DNA of 64,000 nt from Flavobacteriaceae bacterium (GCA_002694465.1 NZMG01000010.1:40658-104657), one strand, 5' to 3'; positions 1 through 9,962 are shown, counted from the stretch's first letter. The notes: generated from the letters alone by a model not told the origin. Made by a program: numbers and translations.

Positions 1-906
1 GAGAAAATGGTGAAGCTGGTAGAAGACAATCCGTTTATTCGTGCCATCGAAATTAAACTCTCCCAGGGTGCGAAACCTGGAAAAGGAGGTGTTTTACCTG
101 GGGCTAAAATTACCCACGAAATAGCCAACATTAGAGGCGTTGAAGTAGGAAAAGATGTCCTCTCTCCGCCCAATCATAAAGCCTTTTCAAATGTTCCAGA
201 ATTACTCCAGTTTATTGAAGACATTGCGGAAGCCACAGGACTTCCCGTGGGGGTTAAAGCCGCCATCGGAAAGATTGACGAGTGGGAACAACTAGCCGAT
301 TTAATGCTTCAAACTGGAAAAGGTCCCGACTTTATTACCGTGGACGGTGGTGAAGGTGGGACGGGTGCTGCTCCTCCAAGCTTTGCAGACCATGTATCGT
401 TACCCTGGGTATATGGTTTTAGTGAACTCTACAAAGTGTTTAAAAAACGAAAACTTACCGATAGAATCGTCTTTATAGGAAGCGGAAAACTAGGGTTCCC
501 AGCCAAAGCAGCGATGGCATTTGCTATGGGTGCCGATTGTATTAATGTAGCACGCGAAGCCATGATGAGTATTGGCTGCATTCAAGCGCAGATATGTCAT
601 ACCAATCGCTGTCCTAGCGGGGTGGCAACACAAAGTAAATGGTTACAAAGCGGTATTAATATTCCTTTGAAAAGTGAACGTCTTGCACAGTATTTTAAAA
701 CCTTCAGAAAGGAATTAATCGAAATCACCCACGCATGTGGGTACGAACATCCCTGCCAATTTAAAATGAAAGACATCGATATTAATGTAGACGACCACAA
801 CCTTTCTAAAGAGTTAGACAGGACCTATATGTACGAAAAGGATGCTGTTCTCTTCGATGGGATGCAAACCTTGAAGGATTGTCAATATCTAGGTGGGAAC
901 TATTGA
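1..906 (+). CDS. FMN-binding glutamate synthase family protein (5' partial)
   Basis: The gene is open at the left edge; two further codons precede the first ATG (position 7), so the start lies outside the window. The 301 residues seen are the C-terminal part of a glutamate-synthase-like FMN/FeS domain. The FMN-site motif GGEGGTGAAP falls near residues 114-123 and a CX5CX4C cluster (Cys191, 197, 202, counted from the ATG at position 7) matches the 3Fe-4S ligands of GltB. Stand-alone proteins of this type are common in Bacteroidota and their substrate is not always glutamate, so no symbol is given. Its stop overlaps the convergent response regulator by 7 nt. Confidence 0.85.
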   Translation, partial: EKMVKLVEDNPFIRAIEIKLSQGAKPGKGGVLPGAKITHEIANIRGVEVGKDVLSPPNHKAFSNVPELLQFIEDIAEATGLPVGVKAAIGKIDEWEQLADLMLQTGKGPDFITVDGGEGGTGAAPPSFADHVSLPWVYGFSELYKVFKKRKLTDRIVFIGSGKLGFPAKAAMAFAMGADCINVAREAMMSIGCIQAQICHTNRCPSGVATQSKWLQSGINIPLKSERLAQYFKTFRKELIEITHACGYEHPCQFKMKDIDINVDDHNLSKELDRTYMYEKDAVLFDGMQTLKDCQYLGGNY

Positions 907-1640
907 AATAAGTCTAAAAAAACTTTTCTATTGGTTTTTGAGATAGGAACACGGTAGTCACCATCCAAGACGACATAGCCTTCATTTTCAAAGCTTCGTA
1001 CCTTTTCAATATTGATGATGTGAGACTTATGGCATTTAAAAAAAATAGTGCTTAATGATTTTTCAAACTTACCCAAACTGTAGGAACTTACTAAATGAGT
1101 TTTATTGGTTAAATGAAACTTTGTATACCCATCATATCCTTCAATATGTAGCACCTCATCCTGAGGAATAAAAGACAATCCTTTATGGGTAGGCACTATA
1201 ATCTTGTTTGAATTGGTGATGGATTCGGTGAGAATTTCAATAAGTTTCGCATTGTTTTTACTTTGATGTTCCATTTCAATAGCCTGCAAAGCCTTATTAA
1301 TGGCAGCACTTAGTTCTTCGTTATCCACGGGTTTTAACACATAATCGATTGCTGACTGTTTTAAGGCTTTTAAAGCATACTCACTATACGCAGTAACAAA
1401 AATGACTTGAAAATGTACTTCCTTCAATTTTGAAAGCAGTTCGAAACCATTCATTCTAGGCATTTCAACATCAAGGAAGACGATGTCCGGATTGCTAGAT
1501 TCTATTAGTTTAAGGGCCTCATCTGGATTTTGAGTAGTATGTAGTATTTCAATTTCGGGAAATAGTTTTTCCACTTTTTGTTCCAACCCTTTTAAAGCTG
1601 AAATTTCATCGTCAACTAGAATAGCGGTGATTGGTTTCAT
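900..1640 (-). CDS. LytTR-type DNA-binding response regulator
   Basis: This 246-residue protein has an N-terminal receiver domain (about residues 5-117) with the acidic pair Asp10/Asp11, phospho-acceptor Asp57 in VFLDVEM and the conserved Lys103 of the VLKPVD motif. A LytTR DNA-binding domain follows (about 140-243), including the KCHKSHIIN region. It is the partner of the sensor kinase immediately upstream: the kinase stop and this ATG overlap as ATGA, so the pair is translationally coupled. LytTR regulators usually bind direct repeats upstream of target promoters. The targets here are unknown; the neighbouring T9SS-secreted protein is one candidate (inference). Confidence 0.93.
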   Translation of the reverse strand: MKPITAILVDDEISALKGLEQKVEKLFPEIEILHTTQNPDEALKLIESSNPDIVFLDVEMPRMNGFELLSKLKEVHFQVIFVTAYSEYALKALKQSAIDYVLKPVDNEELSAAINKALQAIEMEHQSKNNAKLIEILTESITNSNKIIVPTHKGLSFIPQDEVLHIEGYDGYTKFHLTNKTHLVSSYSLGKFEKSLSTIFFKCHKSHIINIEKVRSFENEGYVVLDGDYRVPISKTNRKVFLDLFQ

Positions 1641-4393
1641 TTTAAATGTTTTATGAGGAAGGTTGCTTTATTTCCCTTGTCTGATGCTTCTGAAAAAGCA
1701 ACAACAGTACTATACGAGATATTCCAATGTTGTGACTGATTGAGTATCGAAATTCTATCCTTCAAAATTACGGAAGAACTTATTTTTCCGTTACGTTGTT
1801 TTTTTGTTTTCTCAAAACCCACTCCATCATCTAAAATTTCAACAGAAAATTCCTTAGGTTTAATATAGCTGAAATATAAGTTAATAGTTCCATTTTCTTC
1901 TTTATTAAAAATTCCGTGATTTACTGCATTTTCAACCACTGGTTGAAGCAACATGGTGGGTATTTTACTTTGAGTAACATTTAGTTTTGGATCTACTTCA
2001 ATAGTAAAATTAAGCTTGTCTTTAAACCGAAGTTTTTCGATTTCCAAATAGTTTTGAAGCAATGCAATTTCATTTTCAAGGGTGATTTCTTCTTCTTTGG
2101 ATATTTCAAAAAACTGCCGAATTAATTTTGAGAACTTCACCAAGTACTTTTCAGAATTTTCAAAGTCATTCTCATTAATATAATACTGAATGGCCGTAAG
2201 TGAGTTAAATACAAAATGTGGATTCATTTGGGATCGAAGTGCGTACAATTCGTATTCTGCGAGCTTCTTTTCTGCATTTAATTTGGCCGTTTTCTTCTTT
2301 AGTTCTCTTTTACGTATCATTTGAAGGACAAAAAGCAATATCCCTATCCCAAAAAGACTGAAAAGAATTTTGGCAGTTATCGTTTGCCACCACAAAGGAT
2401 GTACAATAAAAGAAAATGACTTTTGGTAATCGCCAGAAGTTAATTGCAATTTATACTCATTGGGTGGTAAATCACTAAAATTTAATGTGCTGGAAGTTGT
2501 TTCTTGCCATTGGTTCTGTAAAGGCTCAAGCATATATTTAAATGCTACTGGTGTTTTCTTTTCAGAAAAATTGATGGCACCAATTTTTACTCGAAGCGAG
2601 TTATGGTTTGCATAGTTAATCTCATTCTTGGACAGATTTAAAGTCTCTCCATTAAATTGAACCGTATCAAAATATATATCCAAAAACTGAGATGGGGCTG
2701 TAATGTTCAAAGGAAAAACGACCAAACCATCATCCGTTCCCATAAAAATATAATCCTCGTCTACTAAAACAGAGTTGACCCTTCGTGTAGCTAAACCCAT
2801 TTCTTCCGTAACATTTTTAACAAATTGAAAAGTATGACCCTTTTTTAGAAATTGAACAAGTCCTTCATTGGTGGCCAACCAAATGCTATCTCCTACAACA
2901 AAAGCATCTTTTATGTTTAGGTATTGTGTATTTGGAAAGTAAATTGTTTGTAAAGTATTGGTTGCATAGGCTCCATACCCTTCAGTACAAATGATTACCC
3001 AATCCTTATTTAGGGATACAATATTATGAATTGGTTTTTGAAAAAGGGTGTCATTTACAATGGGAGTAACTATAGTATCCTTTAACACTTTTAATCCATC
3101 TGTAGACCCAATTAACATTTTATCATTAAACATAAACAGCTTATTCATACCAACAGCAGGGAATTTTGCCACCACATCAAAATTAGACTCCTTCATTTTT
3201 TTTATATCATAAGAACCTAAACCCCATAAAAACCCATCGTAATACACCATTTGCTTGATCCCTTCTTTAATCTTGGTTCTTTTAACTACTTTATGGGTAT
3301 TAAAGGAATAGGAAACGACCTCAAGTTTGTGGACAAAATAGGTTTTCTGAAGATTATCAATTACACTTAAAGGGTGTAGCACCCCCTTTTCTTCGATGTA
3401 TGGTAAAAAATCTAACTTAGATTTATTATAACGATAATATCCTTTATCAAAGACATTTACCACAATGTCGTTTCCAGCTTTTTCAATAATTTCAATTTTT
3501 TCTGAAGGAAAAAAATAGGCTATTTTTTGGTAAACACTTGGGATTTTATAAACCCCATTCTGAAATGAAACCGCCCATATATTTCCAGTTTTATCGATAC
3601 TTGCGTGATGGGAGTTAAATGACGATGGAATAGATGCAGTTTTAGCTATCTTATATTTTGAATCCAATAGTGCCACAAAACTGGTATCGGTTAATTGAAT
3701 AGACCCATTCATTAAATTAATTCTTGCGAGATCTGAAAATTGATGGTTAAACCCATACGTTTCTTTTCCGTCAACAACCTCCTTTGTTTTACTATTGAAT
3801 ACCATGTAGGTATCTCGTTTTAACCAGCAAATAAGGGAATCCTTTGCTCTAAAATGAATAATATTGACTGGTTTTTCTGCTTTTATTAGCGCTTCCACCT
3901 CGCTCTTAATTTTGAATAATGGATGCTTTTTAATTTCATCTATGGCTTCCCATTTATTTTCCGTATTTAAGAAATACCAATTGTTCTTACTTTCAAACAA
4001 AATAGTATTCTCGATTTCTATAATTTTTAATGGAAAAAAAACAATTCCTTTTTCTTCACCTTCAAAACTGTGCACTTTATCATTTTCAATATAGCCCACC
4101 TTGGAAGCTTTGCAGAAAAACCAAACTTTTCCATCTGGTGTAGTAGCTATTTCCCAAACATCATTCGTAGGGAGCCCTTCTTTTGTAGTAAATACTTTAA
4201 ATTCTGTACCGTTATATTTTGCGATTCCATTATCTGTAATAACCCAAATAAATCCATTATTGTCCTGAGTGACTTTATATATATGGTTACTGGGTAACCC
4301 CTCTTTGATACTATAGTTTGTAGCATATTGTGCTTGTCCAAAAGATGGAAGTAAAACCCATAAGATAGCTAGGATGTAATAGCGTTTTAGCAC
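1637..4393 (-). CDS. LytS-type sensor histidine kinase with propeller sensor domain
   Basis: A large sensor with a signal peptide, a periplasmic two-component-regulator propeller (repeats such as KEGLPSNHIYKV and KEGLPTNDVWEI near the N-terminus), a Y_Y_Y-type module, one transmembrane segment and a cytoplasmic LytS-like kinase. The kinase shows the QMNPHFVFNSL histidine motif, an N-box (PVVENAVNHG) and a G-box (DDGVGF). The open frame reaches a TTG at 4447, but that codon lies inside a terminator hairpin. I prefer the GTG at 4393, which gives 918 residues and a clean signal peptide beginning (M)LKRYYILAI. It forms an ATGA overlap with the regulator gene and likely senses a sugar or envelope signal (inference). 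Confidence 0.88.
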   Translation of the reverse strand: MLKRYYILAILWVLLPSFGQAQYATNYSIKEGLPSNHIYKVTQDNNGFIWVITDNGIAKYNGTEFKVFTTKEGLPTNDVWEIATTPDGKVWFFCKASKVGYIENDKVHSFEGEEKGIVFFPLKIIEIENTILFESKNNWYFLNTENKWEAIDEIKKHPLFKIKSEVEALIKAEKPVNIIHFRAKDSLICWLKRDTYMVFNSKTKEVVDGKETYGFNHQFSDLARINLMNGSIQLTDTSFVALLDSKYKIAKTASIPSSFNSHHASIDKTGNIWAVSFQNGVYKIPSVYQKIAYFFPSEKIEIIEKAGNDIVVNVFDKGYYRYNKSKLDFLPYIEEKGVLHPLSVIDNLQKTYFVHKLEVVSYSFNTHKVVKRTKIKEGIKQMVYYDGFLWGLGSYDIKKMKESNFDVVAKFPAVGMNKLFMFNDKMLIGSTDGLKVLKDTIVTPIVNDTLFQKPIHNIVSLNKDWVIICTEGYGAYATNTLQTIYFPNTQYLNIKDAFVVGDSIWLATNEGLVQFLKKGHTFQFVKNVTEEMGLATRRVNSVLVDEDYIFMGTDDGLVVFPLNITAPSQFLDIYFDTVQFNGETLNLSKNEINYANHNSLRVKIGAINFSEKKTPVAFKYMLEPLQNQWQETTSSTLNFSDLPPNEYKLQLTSGDYQKSFSFIVHPLWWQTITAKILFSLFGIGILLFVLQMIRKRELKKKTAKLNAEKKLAEYELYALRSQMNPHFVFNSLTAIQYYINENDFENSEKYLVKFSKLIRQFFEISKEEEITLENEIALLQNYLEIEKLRFKDKLNFTIEVDPKLNVTQSKIPTMLLQPVVENAVNHGIFNKEENGTINLYFSYIKPKEFSVEILDDGVGFEKTKKQRNGKISSSVILKDRISILNQSQHWNISYSTVVAFSEASDKGNKATFLIKHLK

Positions 4394-4444
4394 AATACTT
4401 TTCTTTACTGATAAAAATAGTGAATTGATTCTAAGTTTATTATA

Positions 4445-4480
4445 CAAAAGGGCGAAGTAAATAGTAGCTTCGCCCTTTTG
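4445..4480 (-). terminator. Strong intrinsic-type terminator hairpin
   Basis: A perfect 13-bp inverted repeat, CAAAAGGGCGAAG (4445-4457) and CTTCGCCCTTTTG (4468-4480), with a 10-nt loop. It lies 14 nt after the stop of the T9SS gene, and on the minus strand the stem ends in CTTTTG, so it should terminate that transcript. It also separates that gene from the sensor kinase gene. Confidence 0.8.
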
Positions 4481-4494
4481 TTAAATAATATATA

Positions 4495-6258
4495 TTAGTC
4501 CTTTACAAACTTTATTGTTCCAGAGCTATATGCATTAATTAATGATACAAAATAGATTCCCTTCGACAAATGGGACACTTGAATGGGTTTATCTCTAGAA
4601 ACAGATCCAGAATCAATCTTTCGACCCATTTCGTCGAATAGCGTATAAATCACTTCAGTTTCTGAAGTAACATAAACTAATTCTTTACACGGATTAGGAT
4701 ACAGCTTCCAAAGGTTACCTTGTGGATTAATAATAGAAAGAATGGTATCATCACAATCCCTATCTAAGGGAGTCATTGGATTTGCATTAAGTACGATAGG
4801 TCCTTCAGAATAGGGAACAAATCCAGAAGTAGCAGCTATGGGGGTATATAGTAACGGGTTTAGCGTTAGGGTTTTTCTTAAATTAATACACACATTTTGC
4901 AGGGTCGCATTTGTAGAAAGTGATTCTACCCAGGTTTCACCAGAAGGAATTGTTCGATACCCAACGTGAAAATAAAAGGTGCCCGTACCATCATTATTTG
5001 TGTATTGATAGCTCATATCGGGATAATAAATTAAGGGCATTTGCAAACTCCAAAAATTAAGTTCCTCAGGACTGTGCTCAATATGGGGAACCAAATATTG
5101 TATGTATTGACCTACTTGAGCCCCTGTTGATTTATCAAACTCGTAAATAAAAATATTACTTTGTCCTGTGATGGGATTACCCAAAGCATCCTGCCACACC
5201 TGATCTCTGTCATAACCTGATATTACTAAATTGGCACTATTTGTAATCGATTCGGTTAATTTAAAAGCATACGTATTTAAATCATTGAAATCGGTGACAT
5301 ACCAACTGCTAGCATTATTTATCACCCCAGTAGCGTCGTTATAGACAGTAACTCCAAAATAATGTGTTTGAGAATAATTGGCTAGCATAAATATTTGGGA
5401 TGAAGCAGTGTCGTAATAAGCATCTACACTCACATCGTTTGCATTTCCAAAAATATAGCTCCCGTCCCATACAAAATTTCCCATAAAATCAATTTTATGT
5501 GCTAAAACACCCTGTTGGTCTGGGACCCCTGCCATTGGAATTCCAACCACACTTCCTGTTAGGAAGAACCCAGTAGGTGTTTCGGTAATGCCATTTATAA
5601 AGTCGTAATCGAAATTTCCCGTGGTAGTGTTATTATTGTCTAACTCAATCATCCAAATAGTGTTCAAATTAAAATCTGTTCGTAATACAAATCCTAAGTT
5701 TGTACAGGTACTTCCATTAGTATTTATAGGAACACAATTAGAAAAATAGCCCCCAACAACCAGTCCTAAATCTGCTACACCATCGCCATCGGCATCACTA
5801 TTACTAACAATAATCTTTAACCCTTGAGAATTCATCGGTGGAGTTAAGACATCATAAAAGAACGCATTGGTTACCAACCCATTTACTGCATTAATATCAG
5901 CTATAAAAGTGGTTCGTGTTCCAGGTCCATTCAGTTCTATATAACCTGTAGCAAAGATTTTATCAAAATAATTTACAACGTCAAGGACTCTAACTATGGG
6001 ACCTCCAGGGGAAACATAATTATGCTCCCAAACAGTGGTTCCGTTTTGACTTTTTCGAAACAACACCATTAATTGTGTGCTAAAATTTGCATCAAATAAG
6101 TTTCCAGCTATTACAAGGTCATTGCTGTTATCGTTTATAATATCTGTATTTAAATCGTGGTAGTATTCATTGGCTCCCCCGCTATTCATTTGAAATTGCC
6201 CAAAAGCCGTCAAAGAAAGAGTTAGGAAAAAAATTGTGATGTAAATTTTTGTTTTCAT
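4495..6258 (-). CDS. T9SS-secreted protein with type A C-terminal sorting domain
   Basis: This 587-residue protein starts with a typical Sec signal peptide (about 20 residues, ending TAFGQ) and ends with a type A T9SS sorting domain of about 75 residues, recognised by LYPNPC, the KGIYFVSL strand and a C-terminal KFVKD. The middle is rich in Asn, Thr, Asp and aromatic residues and looks like a beta-rich secreted or cell-surface module resembling propeller-like secretion-system cargo. I do not recognise a catalytic motif. It is monocistronic: a promoter candidate lies upstream and a strong hairpin downstream. Adjacency to the LytS/LytTR pair suggests, but does not prove, a regulatory link. Confidence 0.85.
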   Translation of the reverse strand: MKTKIYITIFFLTLSLTAFGQFQMNSGGANEYYHDLNTDIINDNSNDLVIAGNLFDANFSTQLMVLFRKSQNGTTVWEHNYVSPGGPIVRVLDVVNYFDKIFATGYIELNGPGTRTTFIADINAVNGLVTNAFFYDVLTPPMNSQGLKIIVSNSDADGDGVADLGLVVGGYFSNCVPINTNGSTCTNLGFVLRTDFNLNTIWMIELDNNNTTTGNFDYDFINGITETPTGFFLTGSVVGIPMAGVPDQQGVLAHKIDFMGNFVWDGSYIFGNANDVSVDAYYDTASSQIFMLANYSQTHYFGVTVYNDATGVINNASSWYVTDFNDLNTYAFKLTESITNSANLVISGYDRDQVWQDALGNPITGQSNIFIYEFDKSTGAQVGQYIQYLVPHIEHSPEELNFWSLQMPLIYYPDMSYQYTNNDGTGTFYFHVGYRTIPSGETWVESLSTNATLQNVCINLRKTLTLNPLLYTPIAATSGFVPYSEGPIVLNANPMTPLDRDCDDTILSIINPQGNLWKLYPNPCKELVYVTSETEVIYTLFDEMGRKIDSGSVSRDKPIQVSHLSKGIYFVSLINAYSSGTIKFVKD

Positions 6259-6284
6259 TTGTAGTGTTTTTCTATTAAGCGATT

Positions 6285-6315
6285 TAAAAGTATGATCGAT
6301 ATTAGGTCGCTACAA
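6285..6315 (-). promoter_or_regulatory. Bacteroidota-type promoter for the T9SS gene
   Basis: On the minus strand TTG (6315-6313), a 20-nt spacer and TACTTTTA (6292-6285) match the TTG/TAnnTTTG consensus except for the last base of the -7 box. It lies about 27 nt upstream of the ATG at 6258. Confidence 0.45.
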
Positions 6316-6378
6316 GATTGATACTTTATAAACTATAAATCATTTCATCAAATACTACTTTCATCCTATGAACGTTAT

Positions 6379-6408
6379 TTGTAAAGTTTCACAAAAACTG
6401 TAAGTTTG
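6379..6408 (+). promoter_or_regulatory. Bacteroidota-type promoter for the gene at 6427
   Basis: TTG (6379-6381), a 19-nt spacer and TAAGTTTG (6401-6408) give a perfect -33/-7 match. Transcription would begin around 6415, about 12 nt before the ATG, so the leader is very short. It is divergent from the promoter of the T9SS gene. Confidence 0.6.
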
Positions 6409-6426
6409 CTTAATACTTAAAAATTT

Positions 6427-6951
6427 ATGGAAGAATTCTCTCAAGTTATTAGTTATGTTTCTTACTTACTCCCAGCTATTGTGGTTGGGTTAGTATCCTA
6501 TTTCTTTTTTAAAGGGCACACCGCAAACGAAGAAGGAAGAAGAAGGTATTTAGTTCAAAAGGAAGCCCAAAACAAAGTGTTGCCTATGCGTTTACAAGCG
6601 TATGAAAGGCTCACCCTTCTTTTAGAACGAATTGATCCTAATAAGCTATTAATACGCGTAAAACCCTTTTCTGATGAAGTTTCTAAGTACGAGGAGCTCC
6701 TTATTAAAAACATAGAACAGGAATTTGAACATAATGTTACGCAACAAATCTATACATCTCCTGAGTGTTGGAACTTAATTAACGCCGCGAAAAATGCTAC
6801 CATTCATATCATAAGGCAAGCGGCCATGCACGAAAAAGATGGCGATGCAGATTCTATGCGTGAGTATTTACTTCGGAATTTTATGGAGGAGATTACTCCC
6901 TCACAAAAGGCACTTGCTTATATTAAAAAGGAAGTAGGGGAATTATTTTAA
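6427..6951 (+). CDS. Conserved flavobacterial membrane-anchored protein, unknown function
   Basis: A 174-residue protein with one N-terminal transmembrane segment (about residues 10-29) followed by a charged, mostly helical cytoplasmic part starting at the NEEGRRR segment. I recall the family as a conserved Flavobacteriia protein (possibly the one listed as DUF7935) with the strong block LPMRLQAYERLTLLLERI, but cannot confirm the number. No catalytic motif is visible. It has its own promoter, and its stop TAA overlaps the stop of the convergent patatin gene through a shared TTAA at 6948-6951. Confidence 0.75.
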   Translation: MEEFSQVISYVSYLLPAIVVGLVSYFFFKGHTANEEGRRRYLVQKEAQNKVLPMRLQAYERLTLLLERIDPNKLLIRVKPFSDEVSKYEELLIKNIEQEFEHNVTQQIYTSPECWNLINAAKNATIHIIRQAAMHEKDGDADSMREYLLRNFMEEITPSQKALAYIKKEVGELF

Positions 6952-7862
6952 GCCTCCGGCCCTTTAATTTCATTCAATTCGCTATTCTTCATTTTAGCAA
7001 ACTGAAATCCACTTTCCCACCATTTAGACATTTCGTGTTTATCAAATACAAGGGAATTAGTGGTTAATACCGTTGGTGTATAGTAAAAGTTAAGGATGGC
7101 ATTGCTATTTCCAGCGACAAATTTACCAATGCGAATGTTCTGCTTTTCAATCCTATCAGACATATACTCGTGCATGGTACTAATTAACGAAAACACATTT
7201 CTGGACGGCAACCTATTGTAATAGGTCACTTCAGTTTCAAGGATAATTACATCCACAGTGGTTGCCCCTCTGTTAATGGCTTCTTCTATTGGCACCATAC
7301 TCCCAAAACCTCCATCGGCATATTCGCAACCTTCTTTTTTTACCAAGCTCATAAAGGGTGTGTAATTACACGAAATCCAAATCCAATCTAGGTAATCTTG
7401 ATATTCAAAGTCTTTAAGGGATTTATATTCCACCTGATTAATGGAAAGATTGGAAACCGTTACAATTACATCCTTATCACTCTGTTTTAAAGTATTGAAA
7501 TCCGCTTCGGTAAAGGTTTTTTCAATAAGTTTTCGAAGGTTTTTACTTTCACCAAAGGTTTTTTTCTTCCGAAGAAAATTCATTAACACATTAAAATGAT
7601 TAATGCCTATTTCCTTTCCACCCCATTTATTCTTTTTAATAATAAAGGGCATATTGCTAAAAATAGATTCTTGATTTACTGAAGTATAGACATTCTTTAT
7701 TTTTTCGATATGGTTGAGTGCCAAATTTGGCACCAACAAACTTCCAGTAGATGTCCCAACAAAGAGCTGGTAGTTATAACCCAATTCTTCAATTAGGTAC
7801 TGAGCGACCCCGCCACCAAAGGCTCCTTTGCTTCCACCCCCAGAAATGACCAATGCTCTCAT
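6948..7862 (-). CDS. Patatin-like phospholipase family protein
   Basis: A 304-residue predicted lipid acyl hydrolase. The oxyanion motif GGGSKG (residues 8-13), the nucleophile elbow GTSTG with Ser38, and a late DGG (in YADGGFGS) provide the Ser-Asp dyad of the patatin family. There is no signal peptide, so it probably acts on cytoplasmic-side phospholipids. The ATG overlaps the stop of the upstream M1 aminopeptidase by one base (TAATG), so the two are translated together; this pairing with a peptidase has no obvious metabolic reason. Confidence 0.88.
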   Translation of the reverse strand: MRALVISGGGSKGAFGGGVAQYLIEELGYNYQLFVGTSTGSLLVPNLALNHIEKIKNVYTSVNQESIFSNMPFIIKKNKWGGKEIGINHFNVLMNFLRKKKTFGESKNLRKLIEKTFTEADFNTLKQSDKDVIVTVSNLSINQVEYKSLKDFEYQDYLDWIWISCNYTPFMSLVKKEGCEYADGGFGSMVPIEEAINRGATTVDVIILETEVTYYNRLPSRNVFSLISTMHEYMSDRIEKQNIRIGKFVAGNSNAILNFYYTPTVLTTNSLVFDKHEMSKWWESGFQFAKMKNSELNEIKGPEA

Positions 7863-9916
7863 TACAAATTTAATTTACGTTTAAGATACGCTTTTTCCTT
7901 TTCAGAATAGCTACTAAATAACGCCAAAACCTTTTCTTTATTCGGCTCCTTTGCCATAAAATCGTCTAGCATTTCACGGGCTCCATCCCGAAATCGCCAA
8001 TAATGATGTGTACAAGCATTTACCAGATTTTTAATAAAAATATCCTGCTGAATTCCCATAGAATATAAATAATCGAAGGCTTTTTCTCGAATTTCAAACG
8101 AATAATCTTCTCCTGAATAACTTAACAACTCCGAAAGCATTTGTGGTTTTTCTGAATCGCTAAATCCTTCTGTAAATAATGCCAATCCCAACCATAATTG
8201 ACGAATATTCATATCCTGAAACCCCACCAAATCCTTCGTTTTCTTCAAATATTCATTTCTATTTTCGGGAAAACTCACCCATAAATTATACAAAGCAGCT
8301 TCCACCGTTAGATAGGATGTATCTTCTAAAAGGGTTTTGTATTCTGACTCAAATTCCAACGGGATTTTATCCATTGACATAGCAACTGCCTGCCTTATAT
8401 GCAAATTATTAGTTTTTAAAGCCGTTCTATAAAGATCAGAAACTTCTGTAAAATCTTCAAACGCCAATTGGTACACCGCTTCTTGCCCTATAAAATCATT
8501 GCCAGAGGTTATCGCTTGCTTTAACAAGGCTTTCTTTTCTGAAATGGGAATGGCTCGTACAGCAGAAACTTCAAAAAATTGCTGCATAAAACTTGACTTT
8601 TTTAATGATTGGTATGCCTGCTCTGCTTTAAATGCCGATTGATGCAACCAATCCTCTTCCCATTGCGTGATTTCAACAAAAGTGTTAGCTCTTACAGAAT
8701 CCAAAAAATCTTCGGTAGTAACATTGTAAAACTGATGCTTTAGTAAATAATTTTTAACGGCTAATTTGAAAGCCTCTTCACCAATCAATTCTTTTAAAAT
8801 ATGCAATGCCCACGCTCCTTTCTCGTAAAAAGTTAGTGAAGATGCCTTAGGATTGAGCAAGCTTTCTCCTTTGCCAATATCACTCATTGCTTGTAACTGC
8901 TCTGCGCTATTGTATAATTTCCAATAATAGTAATCCACCCCAAAGATTTCTTTTTCAGCTAAGAGAGCATAATAGGTGGCAAATCCTTCATGTAGCCAAT
9001 GGTGAGTACCTTCGGTTTCGGTAACCAAATTTCCAAACCACTGGTGTGCCAGTTCGTGGGCGTTGACATTCACATAATTTCTATCCACAAACCCTGTAGC
9101 ATCTACCACAAAAGCTTCCGAAAAAATAGTACAGCTCGTATTCTCCATACCAGCGTAAAGAAAATCACTCACAGGTACTTGCTTATAGTTTTGCCAAGGA
9201 TAGGCAACGCCAATCTCTTTTTCCAAAAAATCAAAAATCTCTTTGGTGTAACGATAGGTAGGTTCTCGCTTTAAGCTATCCTTCGTGGCGATATACAATT
9301 CAATGGGAATTCCCGATTCCGATTCTATTTTCTTCATTTTAAAATCCCCAATGGCAAAGGCCACTAAGTAACTGGACATGGGTTGTTGCATATCGAATTT
9401 CCAAGCAATTTTATCGTCGTACAAAATAAATTTATCGAGTCTTCCATTGGCAGCAACAGTATACTTGCTGGGTGCCATTATTTGAAGATCAAATTCAATT
9501 TTATCATTCATATCGTCGATACTTGGCAACCAATGAGACGTGTATTTCCCTTGCCCTTGTGTCCAAATTTGATTTTTTGTAAAGTATAATGCTTGTTTTG
9601 GGGTTGCTTCATAACTGAAAAACGCTGTATAGGTTATATCTTTTTCAAAGGAATTGATAAGCCAAATTTTATCTTCGGATGCTCTTACAGTTACACCTTC
9701 CAAGGCATAATCGGTAATCGTCATCTTTTTCGCATCCAAATAAACGGAATCTGCCTTTTGAAGCATTTTAAAGGTAACCCGCACCGTTCCCTCTACTCTT
9801 TCTCCTACAGCGATGGGTTCCACGGTAGCATCTATCGTTATAAAGTCAACCAGGTCATTTTGCTGAGCATTCAGTGCTGTTGTAAAGAAAATAAAAAGGA
9901 AGAAAGTGTATCTCAT
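7862..9916 (-). CDS. M1 family aminopeptidase
   Basis: A secreted zinc metallopeptidase of 684 residues. A signal peptide (about residues 1-17, ending ALNA) is followed by the M1 N-terminal beta domain. The catalytic domain has the exopeptidase motif GMEN (256-259), the zinc motif HELAH (287-291) and the third ligand Glu310, with the normal 18-residue spacing. The C-terminal third is helical and repeat-like, as in M1 enzymes. It probably trims peptides in the periplasm or at the cell surface. It diverges from recG across a gap of 46 nt and is the first gene of a two-gene operon with the patatin. Confidence 0.93.
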   Translation of the reverse strand: MRYTFFLFIFFTTALNAQQNDLVDFITIDATVEPIAVGERVEGTVRVTFKMLQKADSVYLDAKKMTITDYALEGVTVRASEDKIWLINSFEKDITYTAFFSYEATPKQALYFTKNQIWTQGQGKYTSHWLPSIDDMNDKIEFDLQIMAPSKYTVAANGRLDKFILYDDKIAWKFDMQQPMSSYLVAFAIGDFKMKKIESESGIPIELYIATKDSLKREPTYRYTKEIFDFLEKEIGVAYPWQNYKQVPVSDFLYAGMENTSCTIFSEAFVVDATGFVDRNYVNVNAHELAHQWFGNLVTETEGTHHWLHEGFATYYALLAEKEIFGVDYYYWKLYNSAEQLQAMSDIGKGESLLNPKASSLTFYEKGAWALHILKELIGEEAFKLAVKNYLLKHQFYNVTTEDFLDSVRANTFVEITQWEEDWLHQSAFKAEQAYQSLKKSSFMQQFFEVSAVRAIPISEKKALLKQAITSGNDFIGQEAVYQLAFEDFTEVSDLYRTALKTNNLHIRQAVAMSMDKIPLEFESEYKTLLEDTSYLTVEAALYNLWVSFPENRNEYLKKTKDLVGFQDMNIRQLWLGLALFTEGFSDSEKPQMLSELLSYSGEDYSFEIREKAFDYLYSMGIQQDIFIKNLVNACTHHYWRFRDGAREMLDDFMAKEPNKEKVLALFSSYSEKEKAYLKRKLNL

Positions 9917-9962
9917 AGGAGTAATCTAGTAATTGTTTTGCCAAATTAAGTATTTTCGTTTT

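Noticed and set aside
597..800. A minus-strand ORF antisense to the glutamate-synthase-like gene
   Set aside because: It is a shadow of a strong conserved coding frame and its translation has no family-like features; the same holds for the other antisense ORFs of 60-140 codons, for example at 44053-44370, 61191-61619 and 21793-22059.
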